Shown here: positions 1 through 12,600 of the stretch, piece by piece
Layout: each line of letters begins with the position of its first letter
Numbering within the stretch: position 1 is the first letter of the stretch
Assembly: GCF_963082655.1 (NCBI RefSeq)
Contig: NC_081553.1
Location: 42,927,672 to 42,991,671 of the forward strand
Length of the DNA stretch: 64,000 bases
Direction: 5' to 3'
Origin: Stomoxys calcitrans
Taxonomy: Eukaryota; Arthropoda; Insecta; Diptera; Muscidae
Program-made: the position numbers and the translations under genes
The notes under the pieces: generated by a model
What the model was told of the DNA's origin: nothing
What the model saw: only the letters and a program-made list of their open reading frames with translations
Database searches by the model: none

Positions 1-491
1 GAAAAATAAAACAGCCGCCAGTTGTTGAGCCTTTTTCGTATTTCTTAACGCCTGTTAATTTTTTTACGACACTGCAACAACAAGTGCGTGCTGAAAATAT
101 GCCTATTTGCTGCTTGCTGCATGTGGTGTGCCACAACCAGAATCCGCAAGCAAAAGGGGCACCAACAAACCGGAGGCTGTACACACACACACACACACTC
201 AGCCTGCTGAGCTTTAGAACCCAAACTTGACTGACTTCTTGGCAGCTACACACAATACAGTTATTTAGGCAGCCAAGAGACCAAAATGTTTTGCCCAGTC
301 TGTGGTGTTTTTGTTTTTTTTTTTTTTGAGTGCGTAGCAATCATGATCATGATTGCAAACTCCGGCATCTGCATTCATCATCAACATGATCATGATCATG
401 ATCTACCACCATATTTTTATGCGTTTTCGTTTTTCGCTTTGCTCCATACATCTGTATTTATGATTACGTTTTTCCTTTTTTCTGCTTTTAG
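1..491 (+). other. Intron end upstream of first visible exon
   Basis: AT-rich intron with simple repeats: (AC)n at about 181-198, a T-run at about 314-327 and three ATCATG-type units near 385-402. A pyrimidine tract leads into the acceptor at 490-491. No gene or mobile element recognised. Confidence 0.6.
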
Positions 492-693
492 GTTCACTTT
501 CTCGTTCGCAATTCCCCGTCTTCACCATTTACGCACAGAAATCTTGTTTGGGTGTACGTCCTTGTTCCAAGGCCTGGTGCATTGATCGTGTACAAAACTA
601 TCGTTTAGTGGATCATGTTAAGACCAGTCAAACTGTCTATTCAAGACGCGATTGCTTGGAATTGTGTTTGGGTGAAACTGAATTTACATGCAG
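492..693 (+). CDS. Exon: first PAN-like segment
   Basis: The acceptor is a long pyrimidine tract ending TTTTAG at 486-491; the donor is GTAAGT at 694. The reading frame starts with TCA at 494 and stays open to the donor, where it leaves two bases of a split Arg codon. It encodes a Cys-rich stretch (CLGVRPCSKAWC, then RRDCLELCLGETEFTC) with the alpha-helix and paired-Cys pattern of PAN/apple domains. An overlapping open frame from 286 to 585 is longer but carries no domain and does not fit the splice phases. The previous exon is outside the window and must supply one base. Confidence 0.85.
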
Positions 694-3600
694 GTAAGTG
701 CCACTTCAGCATAGATCAATAGTTATTTGGTCGTTTTCCACCAGTTCGGTTTCCCCATTGATTTTGTGTGAACGCACGAAATGAAAGTAAATTTTCCAAT
801 TAAAAGAAAAAAAAAAAAAAAACCAAAACACATACACACACACACACACACTTATGCACACGCACTCAAGACGTCTAGAGTGCCAGTTTAAGATTAATTC
901 CCAATAAACAAGGCGTTGAGAAATTCCAGTTCAAATATGGGTTAGACACTTTTATTACACAATTTTGTTGTTGTTTTTATTATTAATTACAAATAATTGT
1001 TTTTTACCTAAAAGAAAACAAAATGAAGAAGGTGATTATATTTAATACTAAAATGTTAATATGAATGTAAATATCACTTATTGTTGTTGATGTTGAAATA
1101 CTAAAACATTAACAGGTTTCTACTTAAACCAAAAGACTTAAGACACAAACTTTGTAGAGCAAAAGTTTTTATGTATCAATGTTAGGGGAATTAAAAAAAC
1201 TAATAATGGCACATTCTTTAATATCACTAACAACTACTCTTAGTGTCTTTCTTAAGCAATTTAACATTCACCGCCATAGGATGAGGGGCAAGCTTAACCA
1301 GTCATTCCGTTTGTAACACCTCGAAATATTGATCTGCGACCCCATATAGTACATATATTGGGTTGCCCAAAAAGTAATTGCGGATTTTTCATATAGTCGG
1401 CGTTAACAAATTTTTTCACAGCTTGTGACACTGTAATTGCATTCTTTCTTCTTTCAGTTGTCAGCTGTTACTTTTAGCTTGCTTTAGAAAAAAAAGTGTA
1501 AAAAAGTATATTTGATTAAAGTTCATTCTAAGTTTTATTAAAAATGCATTAACTTTCTTTGAAAAAATCCGCAATTACTTCTTGGGCAACCCAATATGTA
1601 TATATTCTTAATTGTCTTGACATTTTCAATCAATCTAGTCATGACCGTCCGTCGGTCTGTTAAAATCAAATGCAAATTTTACCCATGAAGAGGTGAAGAC
1701 TGTGCAGCTAATTGCACTAAATTCCAGAGAGCAGAGAAGGGCCTTCGTCTGCCTAGCAGCAGTTTAGCTGCTATCTCACCCCTAGTGGCTGAATTGAAGC
1801 CTTCGAGGACACCATTAAGGAACAGAGGCAAACTTCTCACATATCAATGAGTGCAGTCCGATTGAAGCTCAAGCTCAATGATAAGGGGCCTCCTTTTTAT
1901 CGACGAGTCCGAACGGTTTGCAGCAGTGCGACACCTTTTTGGAGAGAAGGTTTACATGGCATTGTACCTCACAAATGCTGCCAGCATTAGATGGTCTCGC
2001 CAGGATTCGAACCTAGGCGTTCATGCTCACCTCTGCGCTACGGTGGCCTCCAAAAATATCAAAAGAAAATTTTGCGTTGACAATTTTAATTGATGTAGGA
2101 CGTTGGAGACTTCAAAGGGGCCTATTGGTTCAGATTTGGATACAGCTTCCATATAAACCGATATCCGGCTTAGATATTTTGAGCCCCTGTAGGCTTCATT
2201 CTTGAAATTTGTCACAAAAATCTTGTTCTGACTCTCAACATCCGTGTCAAGTATAATTCGAATCGGTCTACAAACTTATTGGGTTGCCCAAAAAGTAATT
2301 GCGGATTTTTCATATAGTTGGCGTTGACATATTTTTTCACAGCTTGTGACTCTGTAATTGCATTTTTTCTTCTGTCAGTTATCAGATGTGACTTTTAGCT
2401 TGCTTTAGAAAAAAAAATGTAAAAAAAGTATATTTGATTAAAGTTCATTCTAAGTTTAATTAAAAATTCATTTACTTTTTTTAAAAAATCCGCAATTACT
2501 TTTTGGGCAACCCAATATATAGCCCCCATATAAACCGATCCCCTGTTTTAATTTCTTTCACTCTTAGAGTCCTCAATTTTCATCCAACTGAGCTGAAATT
2601 TGGTACGAAGAATTGCGCCATAGCTTTCAATATTCGTGTGAAGTATGATCTAAATCGTTGTAGAAACTTATATATATAATAATCGTTGTAGAAACTTATA
2701 TATAATATAACTTATATATATATATATATATATATAAGCCTATCCCCTGTTTAGACTTATTGAGCCTCTAGGGACCGCAAATACTCTGTCCTAACTCTCT
2801 ACATTCGTGTCAACTATGATTTGAATCGGCCTATAAGCTGACATATGTAGCTTCCATGTAAACCGATATCCAGTTGTAAGTTCTTGAGCCTCCATAGACC
2901 TTGATTTTTATACGATTGGGCTGAAATTTGGCAAAAAAATCTGTTCTGACCCTCAACATTCGTATCAGGTATGATTCGAGTCAGTGTATAAACTAATAAA
3001 GCCTCCACATTAACCGATCTCAGGATTTGATTCCTTGAGCCTCTAAAAACTCAATTTTCATACGATTGGGATGAAACTCCTCTTTTGAATCTCAACATCT
3101 GCAATATGATCCGAAGGGGTATGTAAACTGATATAGCCCCAATATAAACTGGTCCCCACATTCGACATCTTGAGTCCCTGGAGGCATCAATTTTCCTCCA
3201 ATTGGGCAGAAATTTGCCAAAAATCTTCTGTTCTGACTCTCGACATCCGTGCCAAGTATCATCCGAAACAGTCTATGAACTGGCACAGCCCCCCTATAAA
3301 ACAATCTCGGGTTTCGACTTCTTATGCCTCAGAGGGCCTCAATATTCATGAGATTTGGCCCAAAGACTTCTGTTCTCAAGACTTCGGACTCAACATTCGT
3401 GTTAATTATGATCCCAATCGGTCCATAAAATGATAAAAACCCCTATACAAACCGATCTTCGGACTTAGTTTTTCGAGCCCCAAGGGCCTACATTGTCATC
3501 CGATTTGGCTGAAAATGGGCACTTAGTCAAATATGATCCAATATAATATAGCCCCGATATAAACCGATTCCCAGATTCGACATCTTGATTCCCGGGATGC

Positions 3601-6600
3601 ATCAATTTTCCTCCGATTGGGCAGAAATTCGCCACAAAGTCAAGTATGATCCGAAACAGTCTATAAACTGGTATAGCCCCCCATATAAACCAATCTCCGG
3701 TTTCGACTTCGTATACCTCTGAGGCCCTCAATATTCATGTTCTTCTGTTCTGGCACTCAACAACATCCATGTTAATTATGATCCCAATCGGTCCATAAAA
3801 TTATGAAACCCCTATACAAACCATTTTCCATACTTTTTGAGCCCCAAGGGCCTACATTTTCATCCGATTTGGCTGAAAATTTCATCCGATTTCGCTGAAA
3901 TTTGGCATATAGTCTTCTGTTCTGAATTTCAACATTTGTGCCAAGTATGATCCGAATGGGTCTGTAAACTGATTTAGTTCCCATATAAATCGATCCTCGG
4001 ATTCGACTTCTTGAGTCCCAAGAAGCCTTTATTTCACTTATACCCTCCAATATCCACGCCAAACCTCGCAGAACCCCATTTAAACCGATCCCCTGTATTT
4101 TTTATTTAAACCCTTAGAAATCTCAATTTTGCTGAAATTTAGTAGACACCTTTTTATTGCGACATCCAACGGCGGTGCAAAATACGGTTCAAATCCTTCA
4201 TAACCTGATATAGCTTCCATTTTAGCCAATCTCCAGAGTTGACATCATGAACGCGTTGAAGTCCCAACATTTGCCCCATTTGGCTGAAGTTTTGCAAATA
4301 GTGTTCTGTTCCAACCGTGTCATGTAGGTTTGAAATCGGTCCTATATAGCTCCTCTTATATAACTTATATAGCTCCTCTATAAACCGATTTCCCGGTTAG
4401 TCTATTATGGCCCCAAGAAGCTTCAGTTTATGGCTGATTTAGTGATGTCCGTGCGTCTGTCCGTTCGTCTGTGTGTCCGCCTGCTGTAATCACGCTGCAT
4501 TCTTTAAAAATGAAGTTATTGAGCTTAAATTTGCCAAAGATTCACATTTTGTTCATACGCTGGATAAGTTCTTGAACTAGCAAAATCGGACCATATTAAG
4601 ACATAGGTGCCATGTACAGCGATTTTCAGATTTAGGGTCTTAAGCCCATAAAAGTCGCATTTATTGTCCGATTACGCTGAAACATGAAACCGCGTGTTTT
4701 AGTTGGGCCCCCTATGTCCGAATGGAATATGGTCTTCCTCGGGTCACATTTAGATATAGCCGTCATATGGGCCGATATGCTGATTCAGAGTCAAAAGACC
4801 AAAACAGGAGCATTTATTACCCGATTTCGCTGAAATTTAGAATTGTGAGCTTTATTTTGTGTGCGATCTGGCCATAACAGGCACATTTATTTCTAGATTT
4901 CGTTGAAATTTGGAAATGTGACTTTTGGAGGCCACCATAGCGGAGAGGTTAGCATATCCGCCTATGACGCTGAACTCCGAATCCCAGCGAGACCAGCAGA
5001 AAAAATTGTCAGCGGTGGTTTTCCCCTCCTAATGTTGGCAACATTTGTGAGATACTATGCCATGTAAAACTTCTCTCCAAAGAGGTGTCGCTCTGCGGCA
5101 CGCCGTTCGGACTCGGCTATAAAAAGGAGGCCCCTTATCATTGAGCTTAAAAACTTGAATCGGACTGCACTCATTGATATATAAGAAGTTTGCCCCTGTT
5201 CCTTAGTGGAATGAATGTTCATGGGCAAAATTTGCATTTGCATTACTTTTGTTAGGCCCGTCGACATCTTAAGCCCATAAAAGTCGCTTGTATTGTTCTA
5301 TTACGCTGAAACTAGAAACCTCTACTTAGGTCCCCGATGTCCGAATCGAATAGGGTCTACATCGGGTCATATTTAGATATAGCCGTCATATGGGCCGATC
5401 TGCTAATTCAGAGTCAAAAGACCAAAACAGGCACATGTATTACCCGAATTCGATGAAATTTAGAACAGTGAGCTTCATTGGGTAAGTCTACATTCAAATC
5501 AAATGTGGTCCAGATTCGACTACAAATGGATATAGTTGCCATATAGACCGATCTGGCTATAACAGGCGCATTTATTACCAGATTTAGCTGAAATTTGAAG
5601 AAGTAACTTTTATTAGGCCCGTCGACATTCGAATCGAATATTGTGCAGCTCAGATAATCTTTAGAAATATCTGCTATATAAACCATTCTACTTATTCTGG
5701 GTCTTAAGCCCATCAAATCCGCCTTTATTACCCGATTACTCCAAAACTTGGAACGGTTTTATTTTATTAGGGCCGTCGACTTTCGAGCCGAATAAGGTCC
5801 AATACGGATCATATTTTTATGCAAATTTTTGCAAATTTGTCCATGAACATTCCATTAAGAAACAGGGGCAAACTTCTCACATATCGACGATTCAAGTTTA
5901 AGCTCAATGATAAGGGGCCTCCTTTATTACACGATTACGCTAAACTTTGGAACAGTGAGTTTTACTAGGACCGTCGACTTTCGAACCGAATATGCTCCAA
6001 ATCCGATCATATTTGTATGCAATTTTTTGCAATTTTGGCCATGAACATTACATAAAGAAACAGGGGCAAACTTCTCGCATATCGATGATACAAGATTAAG
6101 CTCAAGGATAAGGGGTCTCCTTTTAATTACCGAGTCAGAACGGCGTGCCGCAGTGCGACACCTCTTTGTGGAGAAGTTTTTACTTGGCTGTCATACCAAA
6201 TAGTATAGTACCTCATAAATGTTGCCAGCATAAGGAGCGGATAACCACCTCTGAACATTCTTTCTGATATAGTCGCCAAGATTTGAACCCAGGGGTACGG
6301 TGGCATCCAATCATATGCCCTTGAACATTCCATTAAAAAACAGGGGTAAACTTCTCACATATCGATGATTCAAGTTTAAGCTCAATAGTAAGGGGCCTGC
6401 TTTTAATAGCCGAGTCTGAACGTGCCGCAGTGCAACACCTCTTTGTGGAAAATTATATGCATCGATGCCATACCAAATGGTACAGTACCTCACAAATGTT
6501 GCCAGCATAAGGAGCGGATAACCACCACTGAACATTTTTACTAAGTACATCAGATTCGAACCCAAGCGTTCAGCGTAGGCGGATATACTAACCTATGCGC

Positions 6601-9600
6601 TACAGTGGCCCCCAATTATATTTGTATAGATTTGTCATATAGAGCGATATACCCGATTTCGCTTATATTTGGAACAGTGTTCCTGTTTCTTAATGAAATG
6701 TTCGGGTGCAAATTTGCAATTTGAGTAAGACTACTTCTCTCGTTGTCGGAACAGAACATAGTCCATTTCGAACCATATTTAGATAACGCTGCCACATAGA
6801 CAGATTTGCCGATTATGGCCCTATTTCGTTGAAATTTAGAACAGTGAGCTGGTCTCGGCCCCCCAAATATCCGAACCAAATATTGGGTTGCCCAAAAAGT
6901 AATTGCGGATTTTTTAAAAGAAAGTAAATGCATTTTTAATAGAACTTAGAATGAACTTTAATCAAATATACTTTTTTTACACTTTTTTTCTAAAGCAAGC
7001 TAAAAGTAACAGCTGATAACTGACAGAAGAAAGAATGCAATTACAGAGTCACAAGCTGTGAAAAAATTTGTCAACGCCGACTATATGAAAAATCCGCAAT
7101 TACTTTTTGGGCAACCCAATGTAATCCATATCAGACCATTTTTTGGGTATACTTGCCATAAAGAGCGATCTGCCGGTTTAGGATCCTAAGCCATAAAATT
7201 CTCATTTATAACTTGATTTCCCTGAAATTTGAAGGTGTGACTGTATAAAGCTTCTCGGCATCTGAACCATAGATGATCTAGAATGGCGGCTACTTGGATA
7301 CTAATAAGGCTATAGTAGGTTTTTAATAAAATAGGATAATAAATAAATACTCATGGTGGGTATCCAAAGTTCGGCACGGCCGAACTTAACCCGTTTTTAC
7401 TTATTTATATTTCATAATTTACCATAACATTACTCTATTTCTCTAACACCTTTTTGACGTTGGTGAGGAGTTAAAACACTTACTTTTCAACATTTATCCA
7501 ATGGTCTTTACCATCAACGGGACTTTTCTATGTAGCAAACCTATACCTAACTACAGCAATATGATACCCTTATAACTCAATCCATAACACAATTCCTTGA
7601 AAACCTTTATTGTTCACATCTCAAATACTCTAATAACTTCCAATTGCAAATCCATATCCAGCCTTACGTTATCCTTAATCACTAACTCACAACACATAAC
7701 ACTTTACACTTCTGATATCAAATATAAATACTTTTTTACATTGTTTCTTTTGCAAAAAAAAAGTTTCTTTCACCTACATATATTCGCTTTCTTCTGACTT
7801 CCTTTCGTTTTCTTTCCATCTTCTCTTCCCCTCAAACTCTGTGCTTTTCTTCAACATTTTCCTTCATGCCATGTTTGTGGTTCCGAAAAAATCGTTTATT
7901 TCAACTCTAGATCTGCCAATTATTATCGCCATTCTGGTCTCTGTGAATTGAGCGCCATGGATCGTATCACCCTGTCGGGCTCCAACAATGTCGAACCCTA
8001 TGATGGTGCTGATTATTTGGAAAATAATTGTGCCGAAGAACCCAGTAAATTGTGTGAATTCAAGAGGATTTCTGGTAAAATCTTAAAGACTGTGGATTCC
8101 GTGTATCAGGATATCAATTCGATTGAAGAATGCAGAGATTTGTGCTTGAACTCACCCTACAGGTAAGAAAAAAAACACACAAATGCCTTAAGAAACAAAA
8201 TTTATTGATATTCCCTTAAATTAAATCTGCCACGACTATTTTCATATTGTCCCTCTTATTGTACGATATATCGTACAATCGTGTTTCATTCTCTTTGCAC
8301 CTAACCCAATTATAAGGAACCCACACCACTATCATTTCAGACTTAGTCCTTGTCCTCCTATAGGCAAATCCTAATTGGCTGCAATTAGCTAAATAAAAAA
8401 GACTGTTGATTAGTTGCTTCACATGGTAGCTACCACACCTCAACATAAACCCATTAAAGTCTCAATTTATATGTTAAAATACCGTTGGGAAAACCACACC
8501 ATACCTGCGATAACAGCTATCTCCATTGCTTCTAATAGTTGTTATAACTAGCACGAAGGGAAAATACATTGTTTCGACAAGTCCATATGGGTTCTAAGTC
8601 TGCCTTTTGTCAGCGTAGACCAGAAACAGTGAAGGTCCTCCCTCGTCATTGTAACTGTGGAAGTAGTCGGTGTATTTTAGTGGTCTGTGATCACCGCCGT
8701 AAATCTTAAAAGGTTCCGTCGTTTAAGACTAATCAGGGACGTTTTGCAAGTAAGGTCGCATTGTGGACAGGTATTCTTGCATTTCGTTCCCATCAAGTCC
8801 CTTATGGCCGGAGATCCAAGTGAGAACTACTGGTGCCACAGGACCGAAATTAGCAAGTTCTTCTTGACACTCCTTCAAAAACCTTGATGTGCCTATGTTC
8901 GATCGATGTGATGTACCTATGTTCGATCAATCTCACTTCTAGCATTGATCGATTCTCATTTCTTGATTGTCCACCAAGATCCCATTCGAGTTCGAAGTGC
9001 TATACTGCCGATGTGTGATACCATCTTTTTTATGATCAGTATCTCGACGTGAAATACATTGCAATGCTCAAGGAGATGTTCAATTGATGTGAAGTGCCTA
9101 TGTTCGGTCGATCTCCCTTCTAGCATTGATCGATTCTCACTTCTTGATTGTCCACCAAGATTCCATTCGAGTTCGAAGTGCGATACTACCGAAGTGAGTA
9201 TACCATCTTTTTTATGATCAGTATCTCGACGTGAAATACACTGCAAAGCTCAAGGAGCTCAAGAAATCAGAACCGACACCACAACTCATCTTAGAGTTGT
9301 CAGTGGGCACCTTGTAGTCGTACTCCAACAAATTCCTCCAGTTGTAGCAGTAGTCAGCGGTTGTTATAACGCCTGTAAGATTCTGAAGGCAAAATTGCAA
9401 ATTTTGCCCATGTACATTCCACTAAGAAACAGGGGCATACTTCTCACATATCAATGAGTGCAGTACGATTCACGTTTAAGCTCAATGATAGAGGGCCTCC
9501 TTTTTATAGTCGAGTCCGAACGGCGTCCCGCAATGCGACACCTCTATGGAGAGAAGTTTTACATAGCATAGTACCTCGCAAATGTTCCCAGCATAAGGAG

Positions 9601-12600
9601 GGGAAAACCACCGCTGAAATTGTTTTTCTGATGGTCTCGCAAGGATTCGAACCCAAGCGTTCAGCATCATAGGCGGACATGCTAACCTCTGCGCTACGGT
9701 GTTCGATAGGTAGTTGGGATTAACCCAAAGATGATTAACACGACCATTAGCATGGATGTGGGCTGCTCAACTATGAAGCTTGACAATGATCGCTAATTTA
9801 ACATACAAATGTGCCTCTTACTATTTCTTATGAGGATCCTCTTACTGCATAGGGTGGCAACCCGAAAACTGCGTTGTTACTCTTTAATGCCCTCTCCATA
9901 TTCAAGAAGACCGCCATGACATACTTTAAAAGTCGGCGATAAGACTTTAATAAAAGGCTGTCTCCACCGGCCAACCCTTCGTACAGAGATCCACTGAAGA
10001 TCTCCGGAACAGTCACTCTTTCACTTTCATGTCGATCAGTCTTTCCAGTCTTTTGGGTAAAACAATGACAGACTGATGGAATTATAAACCTTTGTCATGC
10101 TATGGTTTACTTTTAGAGTCTTGGAGATAAAGAACACTCTCACCTCTGTTCATGTCTCATCCCAATATTCGGGTGGATTTTCTTGCGGTACGGGGCGGCG
10201 ACTATAGACCCCATATAAGTAAAATGTCCTATTGATATCCAGTAGGTCGTCGTGGTGTACTCCTTCAGTCGGAGAGACGACTCGATCACTTATAGTACTT
10301 TGTACAGATTCAGATTGTCTTCAACGGTACTTCGGATTGTATTCAACGGTACTTCGGATTGTCTTCAACGACCTATCCTTGAGGTGTACAAGCTATGACC
10401 CGCTGAAGTTCTCCGGCGTCAGCTTCTCTCTTTTGTCCCACTCACCAGCCCCTCTCGCCAGTCCATCAGTCGTTCAAGTCATTTGACTAAAACAATGACA
10501 GACTGATGGAATTAAAAACCTTTGTCGTGCTATGGTTTACTTTTGCAGTCTTGGGGATAAAGATCACTCTCACCTCTGTTCATGACTTGGTATGTAGAAC
10601 CATATCAAGTTGAACCTGAAAATTTTTCATTTCAACATATTTTCCCAGTACTGCGAATTCAGTACTTTTCGACTGATTTAAATACCTGGAAAGAAGGAAC
10701 CAACCAGATAATGGTTTCATCGAAGACAATGTCATCGATGAGATCATCTGTAGAGGCTGTTCTGCGGGTATTGCAATATTGTAACCGTTGACCTCCGTTT
10801 TAGCTTTCGTAGGTTAATATTAAGACATCACTGGAGTACTGCAAAGATGGTTCTACCCCATTCGGACGATTTAAATTTCTGGAATATGCGAACAGCCCAC
10901 ATTATATATTCCTCTTCGGTAATGGGAACCATCAGATGTCGCTATGATTTCCTTTTGCCATCTTGGTGATAAAGACCACCTTGGTCTCTGTCTATGACCT
11001 CGGTATGTAGAACCATATCAGGTTTGAATTGAAAATTTGCCTAGCCATGAAATATTCACTTCCTGCAATACTGGCAAGGCGTTTCCGTACTGTCCGGCTG
11101 GAAAGTAGGCGCCAACCACATTATGTTTTCATCGAAGACAATTTCACCGATGAGATCACCTATAGAGGCTACTCCTGCGGATATTGCGATATTCTATTTG
11201 CCGAACTCCGTTCTTGCCACGGCAGGTTAATTTAAAGGTATTGCTGCCGTAATGCCAGTGTGATTCTGTCCGATTCAGCCGACTTAAACGGATGGAAAGT
11301 GCGATAAAATCACACTAACTTTTCTCGTCGATGATGTTTCCCTTAGATCATCTTTAAAGACAACTCCTGTGAGTAATGCGATGTTTTGATGACCAACCTG
11401 CCCTTGGTTACCTGGAAAATACTTTTACATCAGAAATTCCATTGACGTCTGACTAAAATTCCTAGAAAGTAGGAACCAGCCGGATTATGTTTTCATCGAA
11501 GACAATGTCACCGATGAGATCACCTATAGAGGCCGAACTTCGTTCTTGCCATGGCAGGTTAATTTTAAGGACAATGTCACCGGTGAGATCACCCATAAAG
11601 GCTACTCCAGCGGTTATTGCGATATTCTATTCCCTGAACTCCGTTTTAGCCATAGCTAGTTAATTTTAAGGGATTTCTGCAGTACTGCCGAGGTGATTCT
11701 GTCCGATTCAGCTGACTTAAATGGATGGAAAGTGCGAGCAAATCACACTAATTTTTCTCGTCGGTGATGTTTCCCTCAGATCATCTTTAAAGACAACTCC
11801 TGTGAGTGATGCGATGTTTTGATGACCAACCTGCCCTTGGCTACCTGCAAAATACTTTTACATCAGAAATTCCATTGTCTCCTGATTGCTGGAGCTATCC
11901 ACGTTGGGATCCTTTGATGGGACTTTAAATAACCTACAAGCATCACTTGTGCCTATCCACAAACTCCTCCTAGTTTTCCTCATTTCCTTTTTGTATGTGG
12001 CCATGGCCTTACGGGTTTCGTCTCAACCCTCTGCGCTATTTTCTCTCTTTGGCAGTTTCAGCTTTTCAGATTTAAGGATCCAGAGTGACTCCAACAGAGA
12101 TGTTAAAAAAAAGTTGTTTACAATTGCCTTTTTTCTCTCCTATATTTCCCATTTTGCAGATGTCACTCCTACGACTACAACGATACCGGTGATATGGTCT
12201 GTCGTTTATCTCATCACTCTCGTTCCACACTCACCGATGTTTTGGATCCCTATTTGGATGTGCCAGAGGCTGCCACCTATGAATTGTCCTCATGCTACAA
12301 TGTCTCCATTGAATGTAAATCTGGTGAAATGATTACCAAAATTCGTACTTCCAAGCTGTTCGATGGAAAAGTCTATGCCAAAGGTGCTCCTAAATCATGC
12401 TCGGTTAATGTTAACAATTCCTTGGAATTTGATTTCCGCATGGGCTACAATGATTTGGAATGTAATGTGCGCCAATCAGCCTATGGTCGTTATATGAATG
12501 ACATTGTCATACAGCATCATGATATGATTGTGACTTCGTCGGATTTGGGTTTGGCAGTCTCTTGCCAATATGATTTGACCAATAAGACAGTGTCGAATGA

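Larger units (their letters stand above)
4441..7400 (+). mobile_element. HINE-A-like element with nested SINEs and mariner
   Basis: Starts near the (GTCY)n tract (GTCCGTGCGTCTGTCCG at about 4447) and continues with TATTGAGC and diverged array units. It ends with GGTGGGTATCCAAAGTTCGG, an imperfect hairpin and a CGTTTTTACTTATT end at about 7355-7405. Three or more SINE copies and mariner copy C were inserted inside it. Confidence 0.7.

Noticed and set aside
286..585. Open frame of 99 codons at the window start
   Set aside because: It overlaps the first ZP-gene exon in another frame, is mostly Phe/His low-complexity translation, and lacks a domain. The splice-consistent frame encodes the PAN segment.
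2001..2051. Possible tRNA gene
   Set aside because: A and B boxes are present but belong to the SINE head, which recurs with the same body many times. No cloverleaf with an anticodon arm is convincing.
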